Of a stretch of 64,000 bases of DNA, positions 1-12,900 are shown in pieces. Under the pieces are notes generated by a model. It worked only from the letters and a program-made list of their open reading frames with translations. It had not been told where the DNA came from and did not search any database. Numbering within the stretch: position 1 is the first letter of the stretch; each line of letters starts with the position of its first letter. This stretch comes from Owenia fusiformis (Eukaryota; Annelida; Polychaeta; Sabellida; Oweniidae). The position numbers and the translations under genes are program-made. Location of the stretch: NCBI GenBank assembly GCA_903813345.2, contig CAIIXF020000010.1, forward strand, positions 7,927,169 through 7,991,168, in the 5' to 3' direction.

Positions 1-782
1 ATTGTATTGATTCATAGCGTGGTGAAAACGATGGTTGAAAAGTGAGAAAATATTCCGGAAGAGAAGGTCACATGATCAGTTGACTAGTCGCCATATTGGA
101 AAAAACAATTCCATTCGACTTTCAATACTTCCATGCCAATCTTACCGCACTACAAACTGCATCATCGATGCAACAACGGAATAAAAGTATTCATCATCAA
201 ATTACATCATAGAGTTACGTTGAAAACCAACAAATAACCGAGCAGTAGACCAAAGAAGAAGCGTCGCTATTATCTAGGTCACTCTGTTCAGTGGTCCGAA
301 AGCAAATCTATAGTACTCGTTTCCGAATTTTGTTGTTCATTGTACAATCTTTTATTGATTAAACTCGGTATACAGACTATTAAAGCAATGACAAAGAAGA
401 ATACTTTCGATGTTGTCATTGTTTTATTTAGCGTGCGGGTGTAAAAACAAAATTGCGTAATTAGTTTGATTTAGAACTTTCGGGTCACGCAAATAGCTAC
501 GCGAAATGCATAGTGAGAAAATATAAACCAATCAAATTTTGTCCTTTTTGAGTGCTTTTTCAGTGCATATTTGCGAACGTTCTGATTCAAAGAGCGAATC
601 GCGAAAGGAAGAATTCACATTGTTCCTACCTAACAGGGTCTCTAGACCCAGTGGAAAGCAACGATGTAGAGTATGTGAATGAGGTATTAGTATCTACCTG
701 TGTATAGAAGATATTTATTAGCCTCTCATGCAAAACACTATAGTAATTTACCATGTCAAAATCATTTGGTTTATGTCAGTGT
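1..782. other. Gene-free stretch
   Basis: I see no exon-like reading frame, splice-flanked coding block or recognisable repeat here. Short AT-rich sequence only. It ends at the left copy of a 9-bp target-site duplication (783-791). Confidence 0.5.
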
Positions 783-1976
783 ATTAGATATGGGGTCAAC
801 CCAGTTGTCCGAAACCCAGTTCTCCGAAACCCAGTTGTCCGAAACCCAGTTGTCCGAAACCCAGTTGTCCGAAACCCAGTTGTCCGAAACCCAGTTCTCC
901 GAAACCCAGTTCTCCGAAACCCAGTTCTCCGAAAATTAAAAAATTAAATGTCTTAGCGGTAACGAATCTTGTCGCAACTTCGCGAATCAGGACAGCATAA
1001 CATTGGTATCACGTTGACATCGGTTAGCCCGGTCAATAATGGGTCCGAAAGTTCACGATCATATATATTCTTACTAAATTCTCGGCACATAGACTTATAT
1101 GGACATTCTACAAATTTTGAACCGCATTGTCCAGCACGAATCGCACTCCTTCTTGGTGAAAATTCAAGACTGCCGCCAACATTTTAGACAATCATCACAG
1201 TCGAAGAGAATATTCTGGCGAAAGGAATATCTATCTCATTCGAATAACGTATGGACGTCCGTGACAATTATATATATTCATTTGATAATTTTTTCATTCC
1301 CTTTTCTCAATAAAATATGGTTAATTATGTTTTCCAATATCAATTGATAATATTTCTACCCTGAAAAATATCTAAAAAGAAGATTTTGGTTGTTCAGTAC
1401 CACCCATTGTTAAGATTTCGTCCAAATTTTCGATAAATCAATAAAATATGCTCATTTCGTATAACTTATATATGTGGCATATATACATATCAGATGTCTA
1501 TCCTTTTTTCATCATAATATAAGAGGTTTGTATGTTTTAGTAGAAACGTATTCCTTTCCAAACATTTAGATTTAAGAATTTCTCCCATTGGTGATATTGT
1601 TCAAAATCAAAACTGTGTTTTTGCGATATATTGAACTGTTGAAGTAAGTGTGTAATAGTTTGTAGTAGAGCCAAGATTTGATCTGTATCATGTACGTACC
1701 CTGCATAAAAAAATTCGTTTTTAGTGTGCCATAGATGTCAACCATTAACTATTGCGGAATCATTGAAAAAGTTTTGTGAAAATTTAGGATAATGTTTCAA
1801 AATTATACACCGGACAATAAATAACTATACTCAATGCAGACAGGGAGTTTTAATTGCCCAAAAACTGAGTATCAAAATGCATTTGTATCTCTTTAGTATC
1901 TTGCATGACTCGTTCATATGAATTCTTTATTTCTACCTCGTTCCCAATACATTCTGAGACAGTTCAACCTTTGCCC

Positions 1977-2381
1977 CACGCGGTCCTAACTTCGACCGTT
2001 AATTTGAATTTTTGACCTACCGGATATTTGAAAATCAATTACGAGTCTCATACTGCACCGTTTTTCTTCAAACTTGTTCCATTCAAAGCATGACAAAAAT
2101 CTCTTTCTGATGGTACGTTATTATCTTAAACAGAGTTCCTACTTCCAGCGTAATTTTGGTCCCCAGCTGTAAGAAGGCCTTCTAACAGCTGGGGAGTGGG
2201 GACCAAAATGCTGCTAGAACGAGAGACTCTTTACAATAAAGTAATGCACTGACAGAAGTGCAATTTTGTTTTGCTTTTAATGGTATAATGGAAGAAAAAC
2301 GGTGCAGTATCAGACTCGCAATCCTTGATTTTCAAGCATCTGGTAGGTCAAAAATTCCAATTAACGGTCGAAGACCGCGTG
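1977..2381. mobile_element. Palindromic MITE, copy A
   Basis: Nearly full-length inverted repeat: starts CACGCGGTCC and ends with its complement GACCGCGTG, with the arms pairing across a centre near 2180 (CAGCTGTAAGAAGGCCTTCTAACAGCTG region). A second copy of the same family lies at 42874-43282. It sits inside the larger foldback element. No coding capacity. Confidence 0.85.
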
Positions 2382-3142
2382 ATTGCAGAAAGTGATGACC
2401 ACGTGGAAATTTTGGAACTACCCTTTCGAGTAGACAAGTAGACCCCATACGGTTCTAAGTACTTCCAATCCGTCCACACAGTTTAAGCCCGTTCTCAAGA
2501 GCGTAGTGAGAACTAGTTTGGTGTGATAATAGGGTCAGATACTGAAAGTGTAAGCATGGACGACCTCCCACCGTCCAATGAATACAGTGGGTTCAGAATC
2601 AGAAGGCGTTTCAGACGGCGTTCTGAAACAGCTCACTATAGCTTATTCCTTAAATTTTGGCCTGAATGCTTTGTACGTTGAGAGACGGGACGGGACACGA
2701 GCAGTGTGACAGCGCCATTAGCATTAGGCGCACGATGGGCACATTTTAACTTAGTATGAGTAGGGGATAATTTATGAGGATCAATAGGACTTCCCACGGC
2801 AGCCGCATGGTGAATTTTAAATTTCTGTTGATAAATAATACTTTTTTCATTTTATTTACATCAGGGCAATTTATAAATGTTACTCATAGTGCTAGGATGT
2901 AATATCAAATGAAAAGTGATCGTGAAACATTGACAAATAATGATTCAATCTTGTTGAGCCAGTTGATTTCTACGGGACCTCAGAAATGAACAAATATTAT
3001 AACTCCGAGTTATAATTTCTATACGGCGACCCTGCGGCGTGTGAAAAACTGGATACGCCGTACGGAGTCCCCAAGGCAAGCGTAGTTTTCCTACGCACAG
3101 GCACTGTAGCCCCTTTAAACATTATCCTCCGTCAATAGAAGA

Positions 3143-3946
3143 TACACTCACCTCCATAAGTTGAATTTTTATTTACTTAACCGGCGATGAAATAACTATA
3201 ATATTGATGGAAACGTAACTTGACTTTATTTCCAATACCTTCAAATTTTATCAATTTTTTCCAATTTTTTTCCTAGGTCGAAAATTGATGATAAATTTGA
3301 TGACTTTTTGAAAATCGTCATTCCCATGTCATCCAATGGGAAATGGTAGATTTACCGCACGTCATATGACAGAATATCCATCCATCCAAGTCCTTGCAAA
3401 ATATGAGTAAGGCAGGCAATTGAATTTGCTAACTTTATTTAACAAAGAATTGATATGTTTCTTCAGGTTCAACAAAGTTACAGGGCTTTAAAGTCAAAAT
3501 TGGTTTTCAAGAAAACTCTCCCATTGAAATATAAGTCGAAAAATTATTTTCAAAAATGACTTTGAAGCGCTATAAATTTAGTATTCATCAAATAAATTAA
3601 AACTTAGTGAACAAAAAAGTCAGACAATTCAATTTTTTATACCCAAAAAAATTTGCTGAATCTTTTACTGAAAAGATTCTGATTTGCCCCGAACTCTCTA
3701 TTTCCCCTTGGATTATACGGGAATGACGATTTTAAAAAATTCATCAAATTTATCGGTTCAATTTTCGATCTCTTGTTATGGAGGAAAAAAATCTAGAAAA
3801 TTAGGAGGTATTGGAAATAAAGTAAAGTTACGTTTCCATCAATATTATACGCTATTTCATCGTAAATAAAATTTCAAACGTAAAGAGGCTTTAACACGTA
3901 GTTCAATGGGGGAGCTAAGGTTGCCAAACTTATGGAGGGGAGTGTA
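3143..3946. repeat. Long imperfect inverted repeat
   Basis: The block around 3186-3252 (contains ATTGATGGAAACGTAACTT) reappears inverted at 3792-3862, and GATGACTTTTTGAAAATCGT near 3299 reappears inverted near 3720-3750. Outer ends TACACTCACCTCCATAAG (3143) and its inverted match (to 3946). Centre near 3520. Probably an old foldback MITE nested in the 792-4746 element. Confidence 0.7.
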
Positions 3947-5434
3947 TAAATACAACTACCGGCTTTTCACGCAAATGAGCCTACTGGGCGTTTATTTAGT
4001 AAAGTTGACGTCGTGTACATCTTTTGAAACCAAAAATTATTCTTCATTTAGGTACTCTGTTCGAGAAATAGAGATTAAATTCAAAAAGATGAAGTGAGTA
4101 CATGGCGAAAATGAAACTTCTTGCGAATTGGAGAACATCCAATTTGATACGAGGACAGCCTGTCTTCGTTTCCAGTTAATCCCAAGTGATTACGTTTAGA
4201 ATGTTTTGTTCTTTTACATTTTACGATTTGATAAGAGACAGAGACTAAGAAATTAAATGCGACGAAACATTTTGACAACGTAATATGTGTACTGTTTATT
4301 CTTAAAGTTTTATGCGTTAACTTATTTTATCGGTTTCAAAATGTTTCATTTTATTTTGCCTATATAAAATATATTGAATAAGATAAGATCAACTGTTCCG
4401 TAATATATATTGTGTTTTGATGACCTTTTTTAGAATCACAATGTAAAATAAATCCCCCGTTCCTGTCATTCTGGTAACGCCGTGTAATGGATGCAATTCA
4501 AAGTGAGAGAGAGAGATCTATACATCAGAATGCATCCATGCCATTAATTTTGCCAAATACATGACATGAAACTGGCTTGAGGTGCGTCCCCCTTTATCTG
4601 GTAAAGTATGACTAAATTTTTCGGACAACTGGGTTTCGGAGAACTGGGTTTCGGAAAAATGGGTTTCGGAGAACTGGGTTTCGGACAACTGGGTTTCGGA
4701 CAACTGGGTTTCGGACAACTGGGTTTCGGACAACTGGGGTGCACCCATTAGATATACTAACTAGAGTGATAATAATGAATAGAAAAAGCATAGCTATTAC
4801 GTATATTGTATGTGTTTCGGTGGTAATTTACATTATAGCTATAGATAGAAATAGTCCATTACTACCCCATTGATTTTGCTAAGTTCTATTGTTGCCCTAT
4901 CCAAAAACTGATTGTGAACATGAAGTAAATCTAATGCATTTGGTTTGTTCATATATAAATGATTTTGTTTGTCAATACAGGTAATTTGCATCTAATATAC
5001 AGGTATACATGTACAGGTATATAGAAATATGATGCCCAGGGGAACTAACTTAAAGAGACACAGGGGGATGATTCGTACTATATCATAATGCTACCATGCA
5101 ATCCTCACTGTGTATTAATGATTAATTAGTTTGTGGTAGATATCTGGTTGATCTGTTTGCCTGTTTTATCTGTTTTGTTTTTTCTATGGAGATGTTCCAT
5201 GCAGGGTCCAGAGCCTTCATTTTGGTATTGTATATAGTACCTAATATCAAACAGAGATTGTAAAAAATGATTATACATCAACTGGTGATCCACTCGATTA
5301 CGCTGATTACCGTAACGGTTCATTACCAAAACGGTTCAAAATGTCGGAACGCCTAAGGTATAATTTTTTTTTTCCTTATTTCATGAGTTGTAGGTAGAAT
5401 TCCCACGACATTTTTATCACAAACGTGAATCAGT

Positions 5435-5665
5435 ATCATATGTTTAAGAAAATGTATATGTTTGCGAACAAATAGTTCAGAAGATAACAGAATCGTTCAT
5501 TTAATTCCTCACTTAAGTTATATAAACGGAATTTCGAAAAAGAGTTAAGATTTGCACTTTTAACCCATTCTGGTTTATGTAACTTAAGTGAGGTATTAAA
5601 TCGACGATTCTGTTGTCTTCTGAGCTATTTCTTCGAAAACATATACATTTTCTTAAACATATGAT
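5435..5665. mobile_element. Palindromic MITE
   Basis: About 105-bp arms pair almost throughout: ATCATATGTTTAAGAAAATG at the left end is matched by CATTTTCTTAAACATATGAT at the right end, and CTCACTTAAGTTA near the centre is matched by TAACTTAAGTGAG. Flanked by TA on both sides, compatible with a Tc1/mariner-type insertion. Confidence 0.8.
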
Positions 5666-6590
5666 AATTACTTAATATATTACTCACATGATTTAATTAC
5701 GTAGTCCAAAATGTCGCAGGCTAATAGGACTTCTGCTCAAGAAAAAATTTCTAATATGACTGCTCAATATCAAAATGGGATTTGCTACTCTGGGGAATTG
5801 CTGTTTTTTGAGTGAATATTAAAATTAGAGTGGATATATGTAATACATTGGATATTAGGTCTGTTACAGCATTCGTGTACAAATTAATCAAAATACTGCT
5901 GGCCTGGTAGATCAATATGAAATATTCCACCAGCTTTTGCAATTATATTCACAGTTAAGGAAATAATGAATTTTACAATGCGTGAATATATTTCCGTGCC
6001 AACCATGAGCAACCTTGTTAGAGCGAATCCTTATCTTCTTCCTAATTTTCACTTTACGAATATTAATGGAAATGTCAAACTTTGAGCCTTTAATGAAAAG
6101 TTATAAATTGAAAGATGTAAAATAATATCATTTGGATGTTAGTCATCAGTGCGTGAAATAGGACTCCCTATCTAGGACACAACAGTAATACTATCTAGCT
6201 TCTGATTTATTGAAAAAAGAGCAAATATTTTATTTGGGTTCATTGACAGCAATTCTTCCCAAATATTTGCTATTTTTGTGTCAAACATGTAGGAATTGTA
6301 TTTTTGTCTTAATTCAAATGGTGACATTTTATCAATGTAAGTATTTTGAGCAATTAATCAACATGGTACACAACATGATCATCTCTCGTGAAACCTTATT
6401 AGGTTTAACTTTCAATAGAAAGATTTATTTCTTCGTAGATTGCCTCAACAGTTACCATAGTAACTGTTTTGTGCATTTCCTCATTTATTTAATTAATGGA
6501 TTTTTACATGGAAATTGCCACAGTTCAGTCAAGAATTGCTCCATGTTGTAAGCCTCTTCTATGAGATTTTCAGAAAACTAGTCTCAGACG

Positions 6591-6760
6591 AGGCTTATGG
6601 TTAGATAAGGCTTATAATCAGACAAGGCTTATGGTCAGAGAAGGCTTATGGTCAGAGAAGGCTTATGGTCAGATAAGACTTATGGTCAGAGAATGTTTAT
6701 GATCAGATAAGGCTTATGGTCAGAGATTGTTTATGGTCAGACAAGGCTTATGGCCAACTA
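6591..6760. repeat. 17-bp minisatellite, ~10 units
   Basis: Tandem array with consensus AGGCTTATGGTCAGAGA. Individual units differ by one to four bases; a partial unit follows the last full one. Confidence 0.85.
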
Positions 6761-7846
6761 AGGCTCACAGAATGATTCATTCAGATTTACATGTAAAAGA
6801 TGTAAAGAGATAGTAAAAAGCTAATGTAGAATACTTATTGTATGGGTTATACCACCTGAGGCATCTTGAGATCACCTCTAATGACCTCTCAGATATTCCA
6901 TAGAAAACATAATAAGCTTATCAATTTTGCAATTTCCGTATATTGTTGCTTCACCCATGAAGCACATTGAAATTAAATGAATAATGAGCAAAATGATCTC
7001 AAGTAATCTAATCTTAGATATTGAGACTGATTATACAAATAGTGTAAGACACACCTGGACTTATATATCAATAAATGAAGATTGGGAGCCATCTTTGTCA
7101 AAGTCATGTATAGATAGGTAAACAGATATTTGAGACCATTTATATTAACAGTATGTTATAATATGTACACTGTACAATACATGGAGAATTTTGGGAGCTA
7201 TCCATTTTTGTTAGTCTATAGATAAACCGATGGCGATTATAGATTCAATAGATAGAAAGTGTTCATCATTAAAAAGATGTCTCTGTAGTAGGTCTCTAGC
7301 TATTTACTTATTTTGTTCATCATTAGGAAAATAAATTACACAATTACAATTTGAAGGAGGTAGGCCCATACAAGTTGATTGTCTGGTCAGCGGGAATTAT
7401 TTATGAAAAACTGGATGACTAGGTTTTCTTATTTAATTTCCTTAAAAATGGGAAAATTGAATGAACATAGAAAATCCGAATGAACATAGAAGGCCAGGGT
7501 TACATAAAGGTTTCATCAGGGTAAACAGATATTTATTGTTATAGCCTTATTTCAATTAATAACTAAAAAGTTTTATCTTTATTGAGTGAAACTTAGTTCA
7601 TTATAAAGTCTGTCATCAAGATAAAAAGATGTTCAACATGTCAGGTAATGTAATTTTTATATCAAAGCAATTAACAATGAATAAAATAAAATATATGCAC
7701 ATAGATTTCAACCAGATATGGACAGAGATATGGGCAACTATATTTGAAGGTGTTTTTCAACTTAAAAATGTCTTCATTGAATAGATAGCATTGTTAAAAT
7801 AACACAATCTTTTACAATATGGTATATTGTAATAAAATACAAACCC

Positions 7847-7880
7847 ACACTACACTACACTACACTACACTACACTACAC
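7847..7880. repeat. (ACACT)n microsatellite
   Basis: Six to seven perfect ACACT units. Confidence 0.9.
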
Positions 7881-8597
7881 ATATTAAACAGGAACAGATA
7901 ATTAACAGGTAGAGTGTAATGATTTATCCAGTAAAGAAAATTAAGAATTCACTTTAGTATTCTTGACAAAATTTCCTGCAACCAGTTTGCAACTGGCCAT
8001 ACATATTTCATCGATTTAGATTTAGTGCATTCATGATTATGATTCTCAGTGAAAGTGGACATATTGATAAGTGCTATTATTGTACATACCCAGTTGAAAT
8101 ACCAATTAGAAAGTTACACTTAATTTAAGAGGCTTTTTCTCAAAACTTATTGATTTTTTTATTGTTATTGATATTTATTCATGCAATTATTTTATAAAGT
8201 ATATCTCCAATTGCAAAAGCATTGTAGGAGAAAATACAGGAGGTCTGTTGCAGGTTTGTGAGGGGGTGGGGTTGGGGCCAGACTGTGATGAAAGATAAAT
8301 ATGTGATTTAAGGGCTAATGGCTGTTTGTAATGATATATTATGCTACTAAGATTAGGATTTTACTCTTGATTTCAGATGAGACCACATTTTCACCAAATT
8401 TGAGTATAGATAGCATTTCTTCTTGGTTTTTCCTTGACGGCAATCGAAGGAGCTAGCTCAGTTAAATTAGAGTACTCAATTGAGTGGATTTAACATTTTG
8501 TTAACCTTTTCAAATATATCTCCAAATGCATTGAGTGATCAAGGTAAGAGTCAAAGTGAAAATAAAAGTGAGTTTTCTCTTTCAATCAATTTGTCAT

Positions 8598-8876
8598 TTA
8601 AGAGGGAAGTATTAATATTTGAATTTCTTGTTCTGTTGCTATGGAAATCATCTCAGAGCTTTTTTCTGGTTTGAATTGAGGTTTCCATTCTCTTGACCTG
8701 TTTTCGATTGCATTCAAGCTAGTTTTTACATTTCTTTCAATAGTATTCAGATATTTAGGATCAAAGGAAAAATGAAGAAAGGTATCATCCGCATATATCC
8801 TACATAGTACATCGATTAATTCATCCGGAAGGTCATTGATATATAGTATAAATAGGATCACCTTGGTCAATGGCAA
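8598..8876 (-). pseudogene. Non-LTR retrotransposon reverse transcriptase fragment
   Basis: The minus-strand reading frame contains LFILYINDLP followed about 20 residues later by IYADDT. This matches the reverse-transcriptase core of LINE-type elements (the LYINDLP block and the catalytic YADD box). The usual upstream PQG(S) block is out of frame, and the fragment ends abruptly, so it is a dead 5'- and 3'-truncated relic. No other open part of the element is seen. Confidence 0.75.
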
Positions 8877-9983
8877 ATTCAGTGTTATAACTAGATATGC
8901 AAGGGAACATAAGTTACAATAAGTGATATTTATAAGGACGTCATAGGTTATGCAAAATTATTCATAAACATGAACAATTATCGTCTAAAAATTGGTAGTT
9001 AATGCGTTATTGATTGATGGATATTGATTCTAATTCGCACTCCACTTCTGGCATTATTGGAAAATTTAATTGATTTTGTATGTGAGGGTTTATATAGAGT
9101 ACTGTGTTCAACCCATACAATTAATCGTAATTATGGGCATTTTACTAAGTTTCTCTAAAATTCTGAACAAAATTTTGGTTTACTAGACTTTGTGAATCTA
9201 ATGATATTCTACTAGATATTTCCTGTGCATGTACTTTCTATCAAATGCCTTTCTTGGATGTTGCTTTTCCATTAGATGCCCGATATTTCCCAAAAGGGTT
9301 ATGTTGAAAGTGTTAATGATTTTTTGAGTTTCCAAATACATTAAGAAGTTGGAGTAAGTATTCCTACCATGTAGGTAAGAGCTTTGAACCCTGGTAGATC
9401 TTACAGAACTGAACAGAACAAATGTTTGCACCGAATGTGGGATAGTTAGAAATGATAGAGAATGTTCATCATTCAAAAGGCAATAGGCAATAGATCAAAA
9501 TAATAGGAAACAGGGACTTGATCTATTATTAAAGGATACTGTAGTGACTATGAATTGAATTTCATTCATTATGATATTGTTATCGTTGGTAGAAAGTTAA
9601 AACATGGAATACTACATTCTAAAGATGACAATTGGAGTTTGAAAACATTTTGAACTAACAGCTGGATGGATGATAATAATCTAACATAACGTTTGGAATC
9701 TCTCTTATGACTCGAAGAACATAATAATTTAAAAAACATTTTCATGCTGGAATGTATTCAGATATCAACTAAAGTAAAATATTTACATGTATCAAATAAA
9801 GAAACTGCTCAACAACTACAATAGAGTGGAATTTTAATTAGCATGTGATAAAAACCTCAATTTGAATGGATTAATTGACAGTGAGTTAAAGGATAAGATC
9901 ATCAAGAATAGACATCTGTTGATAAAGATAACGAAAAACAATAGATTTAGTTAATTTTGCTGCAAAGTTAAAAAAGAAACGAT

Positions 9984-12900
9984 ATGGGTAATGAGGTATC
10001 CAGAAACCAGGTTTCCCGAGCCAAAAATGAAGTAGTCTCACGATTAGAAACACGTCTGGATGACTTACTCAGTCACTTACCCGGACAGTCACAAGGGCTG
10101 AATAATAACCAAGGAGTGAATGACCCACAGACAAATAAACAGAATCATGGTATGAAACAATAATATTTGAGTATTCTAAGATAACTTGCATGGAGGGGGT
10201 TGGGGGAGAGATGAGTTGTATTCTCACACATCAGGTCCATCAAAGGACCCGCAAATCAATAAAGAGAATCATGATGTTGAAAATAATTTTAGAGTATCCT
10301 TCCAAATTATGTGGAAGAGGGGATATATTCTTATCTTACAAATGTCAGATACATTATGGTTTGGGGATTTCTAAAACATATAAATAGAGTAATTTCATTT
10401 GGTATAGATTTATCCTGTTTGGAAAATGTCTCTGTCGTGTCAGTGTGTGAAGCATAAAATAAAATGGATTAGAATGAAATCTGGAAAAAATGAATTAAAA
10501 AGCCATCTAGACACTAAATTGTGTGAAATTGACAATCATAAATTCAGGCAGTCCATTCAAATTATAGAGAGAAATGGATGAAATAGCAACAGCCACTTTG
10601 TATTCTCATTGGGAACAGCCAATGTATAAGATCAATAACAATGGCCTTTTAACACTGGTGATTTCACGTGGGACTGATACAGGCACTGCTGTTATTAGTG
10701 AAATACGGATCAATGATACCAAAAAACACCAAAATAGTTGCAGACATGATGTCAATTATCCTTCCCATAAAACACTGTTTTTGCCTGTGTAGAAAATGAC
10801 ACAATGGCATGACTAGTTTTTTTGTTTGCTGTTGAATACAAATATATGTTTTATTTGGATCAGATATACAAACTTTTAAAAATAAATACCTGAAATGACA
10901 ACTTCTAAGGAGAGGAATACTACGTATGGATAGGAATGAATTAATAATTGGTGTATGAAAAAAGAGTCTAAAATTCAATCTTCTTTCGTAGAATGAACAT
11001 CTGAACTTAAGTAATGAAATGCTGTCCTTTGTTAAGATACTCAAATCAACTCTGCCTAGTAGAGAATGTACAATTTAAAGGACTGACATGAATCTGTGAC
11101 CCCACGAAATGTCGTTTGTGGTTCCTTATAATAAATAATGAGTTTTAGATCATGTTAATAAGACCTGTTATTGGTTATGGAAGCAGAATCATATCCCAGA
11201 AAGATCAATGCAGATTAGATCAAATCAGAGAGAATGGGATAAGATTATGTTCCAAATTCCCACAGAGGTTCATTAATCCCAGAATTCTATTATACGTTAC
11301 TTGGTTCATGTGTTCATATATTTGATAATGGTTTGGCTTAATGTAGATGGGATTGTTTTACCTTCTCTTGGTATTATTAGTGAAAATAGGCTTGCTGGAT
11401 GGGTGGATGTGTTTTATTTCAATTTTGCCTAGTAATATTCTGTAATACTCTTTAATAGACTTGAATATGGATTGTTAAAGTAACTGTATATTATCTAGCA
11501 TATGCATTTACTGATTCTTGATTTGATTTGCGCATTTTCTCGATTTGCGCTTTGAAGAGTAAACAGCTTCATCATTATAGAGTTGTCATTTGTCATCATT
11601 GTCACTCCTTCCCATCATTATAGAGTGACTTCTTATCATCAATGAAGTCACCATGTATCTTCATTATAATCTTTGCATCATCTGAACACAGGGTTCCAGA
11701 CATCATCCACTAAGTTTCTTCCTTCTTCCAGAAGAAGGAGGTACGAGTTCTGGAGGCCTGTGTTCCGAGAATGTAATTGTTGTAGAGCTAATGTAGAATT
11801 TTGTGATAAGACCCACCCCAGATGAATCTCATGTTTTAATGTGTTGGATCTCTCAAAAATAATAGTTGATTATTTGTGTGATTTCAGAATCTGGCACAGA
11901 TCCTGCCCAACATGGGGCTCAAATGGAAGATAGATTCTACAACAACAAATCTTTCCAGGTAAATGCCACATGTTCATACATAAACTTTTGTATGAAAAAT
12001 AGAGAAAAAAATTTGGGCCCCTTTTTGGAAATTTTGACCTAAAAAATGAGGCCTAAAAGAGGTGAGCTTTACGCCCAAAGTGAGGGAACTGTGTTGGGTC
12101 ACTTTTACATGCTACTTACTGTGAAATAAATGGACTTGAGTTTCTGACCCTAATATAGTCAATAAAGGAAAGACTAAAATAAATAGCATGAAGAATTGAT
12201 TTCATTAAATGAGGAAAATGCATTAAATAAAACACTTCATAAAAATATTACATGGCAATTATTATTATATTTTCGTATAATTTAGTCACAGATGATTTGA
12301 AATATTAAAGTATCATTGCAGCCTTAAAAGCAATATGCCAAAATGATCCAAATATTATTACAGCGATCTGGAAAGATCAGTCTTATCAATATTACATTAC
12401 ACTATCCTCTTAAGGTATTAGTCTTGGTGGCTTCCTAAGTCTGCAATCAATACATACATTTCTACTGAAAATCATATGGAAGTGCATGACTTTTAGCAAT
12501 AATCAAAGGAATATTGTTATTATATTGAACATGCTTTTGAGTTTTAGCTCTGGGAGTTCAGCTGTTAACTTGTAACTTAATTGTTAATCAATTTCAGTGT
12601 TCTCAGTATGTCATTCAACAAATATAGCATCACACCTTACAGATCTTTCTAATGAAAATTATGTTAAGAAATCTCATGAGATCCCAGATCTGACTCAGAA
12701 AATAATTCCTCCTGTGGAGGTGATTTCCCAGCTGTCATCAGTACATCACATGACTGAAATTATTCTCAGTATGTCATTCAACAAATATAGCATCACACCT
12801 TACAGATCTTTCTAATGAAAATTATGTTAAGAAATCTCATGAGATCCCAGGTCTGACTCAGAAAATAATTTCTCCTGTGGAGGTGATTTCCCAGCTGTCA

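Larger units (their letters stand above)
792..4746. mobile_element. Foldback-type (Mutator-like) DNA transposon with inverted minisatellite arms
   Basis: The left arm is nine 15-bp units (CCCAGTTGTCCGAAA, with TGTCC/TCTCC variants) at 800-934; the right arm is eight units of the reverse complement at 4619-4738. Outside each arm sits a short palindrome (GGGTCAACCC at 793-802; GGGTGCACCC at 4737-4746). The whole is flanked by the direct repeat ATTAGATAT at 783-791 and 4747-4755, a 9-bp target-site duplication. Tandem-repeat arms plus a 9-bp duplication are known features of foldback elements and Mutator-like transposons. No transposase is visible inside, so it looks non-autonomous. The interior carries other inverted-repeat elements (1977-2381, 3143-3946). 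Class assignment is inference; boundaries are directly visible. Confidence 0.8.
4756..9983. other. Gene-free repeat-containing stretch
   Basis: No convincing exon before the IQ gene starts at 9984. It holds a palindromic MITE (5435-5665), a 17-bp minisatellite (6591-6760), a pentanucleotide microsatellite (7847-7880) and a retrotransposon relic (8598-8876). Promoter elements of the IQ gene must lie in the 3' part or in an upstream non-coding exon, but I cannot place them. Confidence 0.5.

Noticed and set aside
700-947. Two overlapping reading frames of repeated SETQL / VVRNP peptides
   Set aside because: They are translations of the 15-bp minisatellite arm; any frame without stops in such a repeat stays open.
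4518-4748. Minus-strand repeated-peptide frames
   Set aside because: Translation of the right minisatellite arm of the same element.
6210-6551. 113-codon plus-strand frame
   Set aside because: AT-driven composition rich in F, I, L and C, no ATG at the stated start, no recognisable domain or splice context.
9198-9476. 92-codon minus-strand frame
   Set aside because: No domain recognised and no splice context; might be an old element fragment but I cannot support it.
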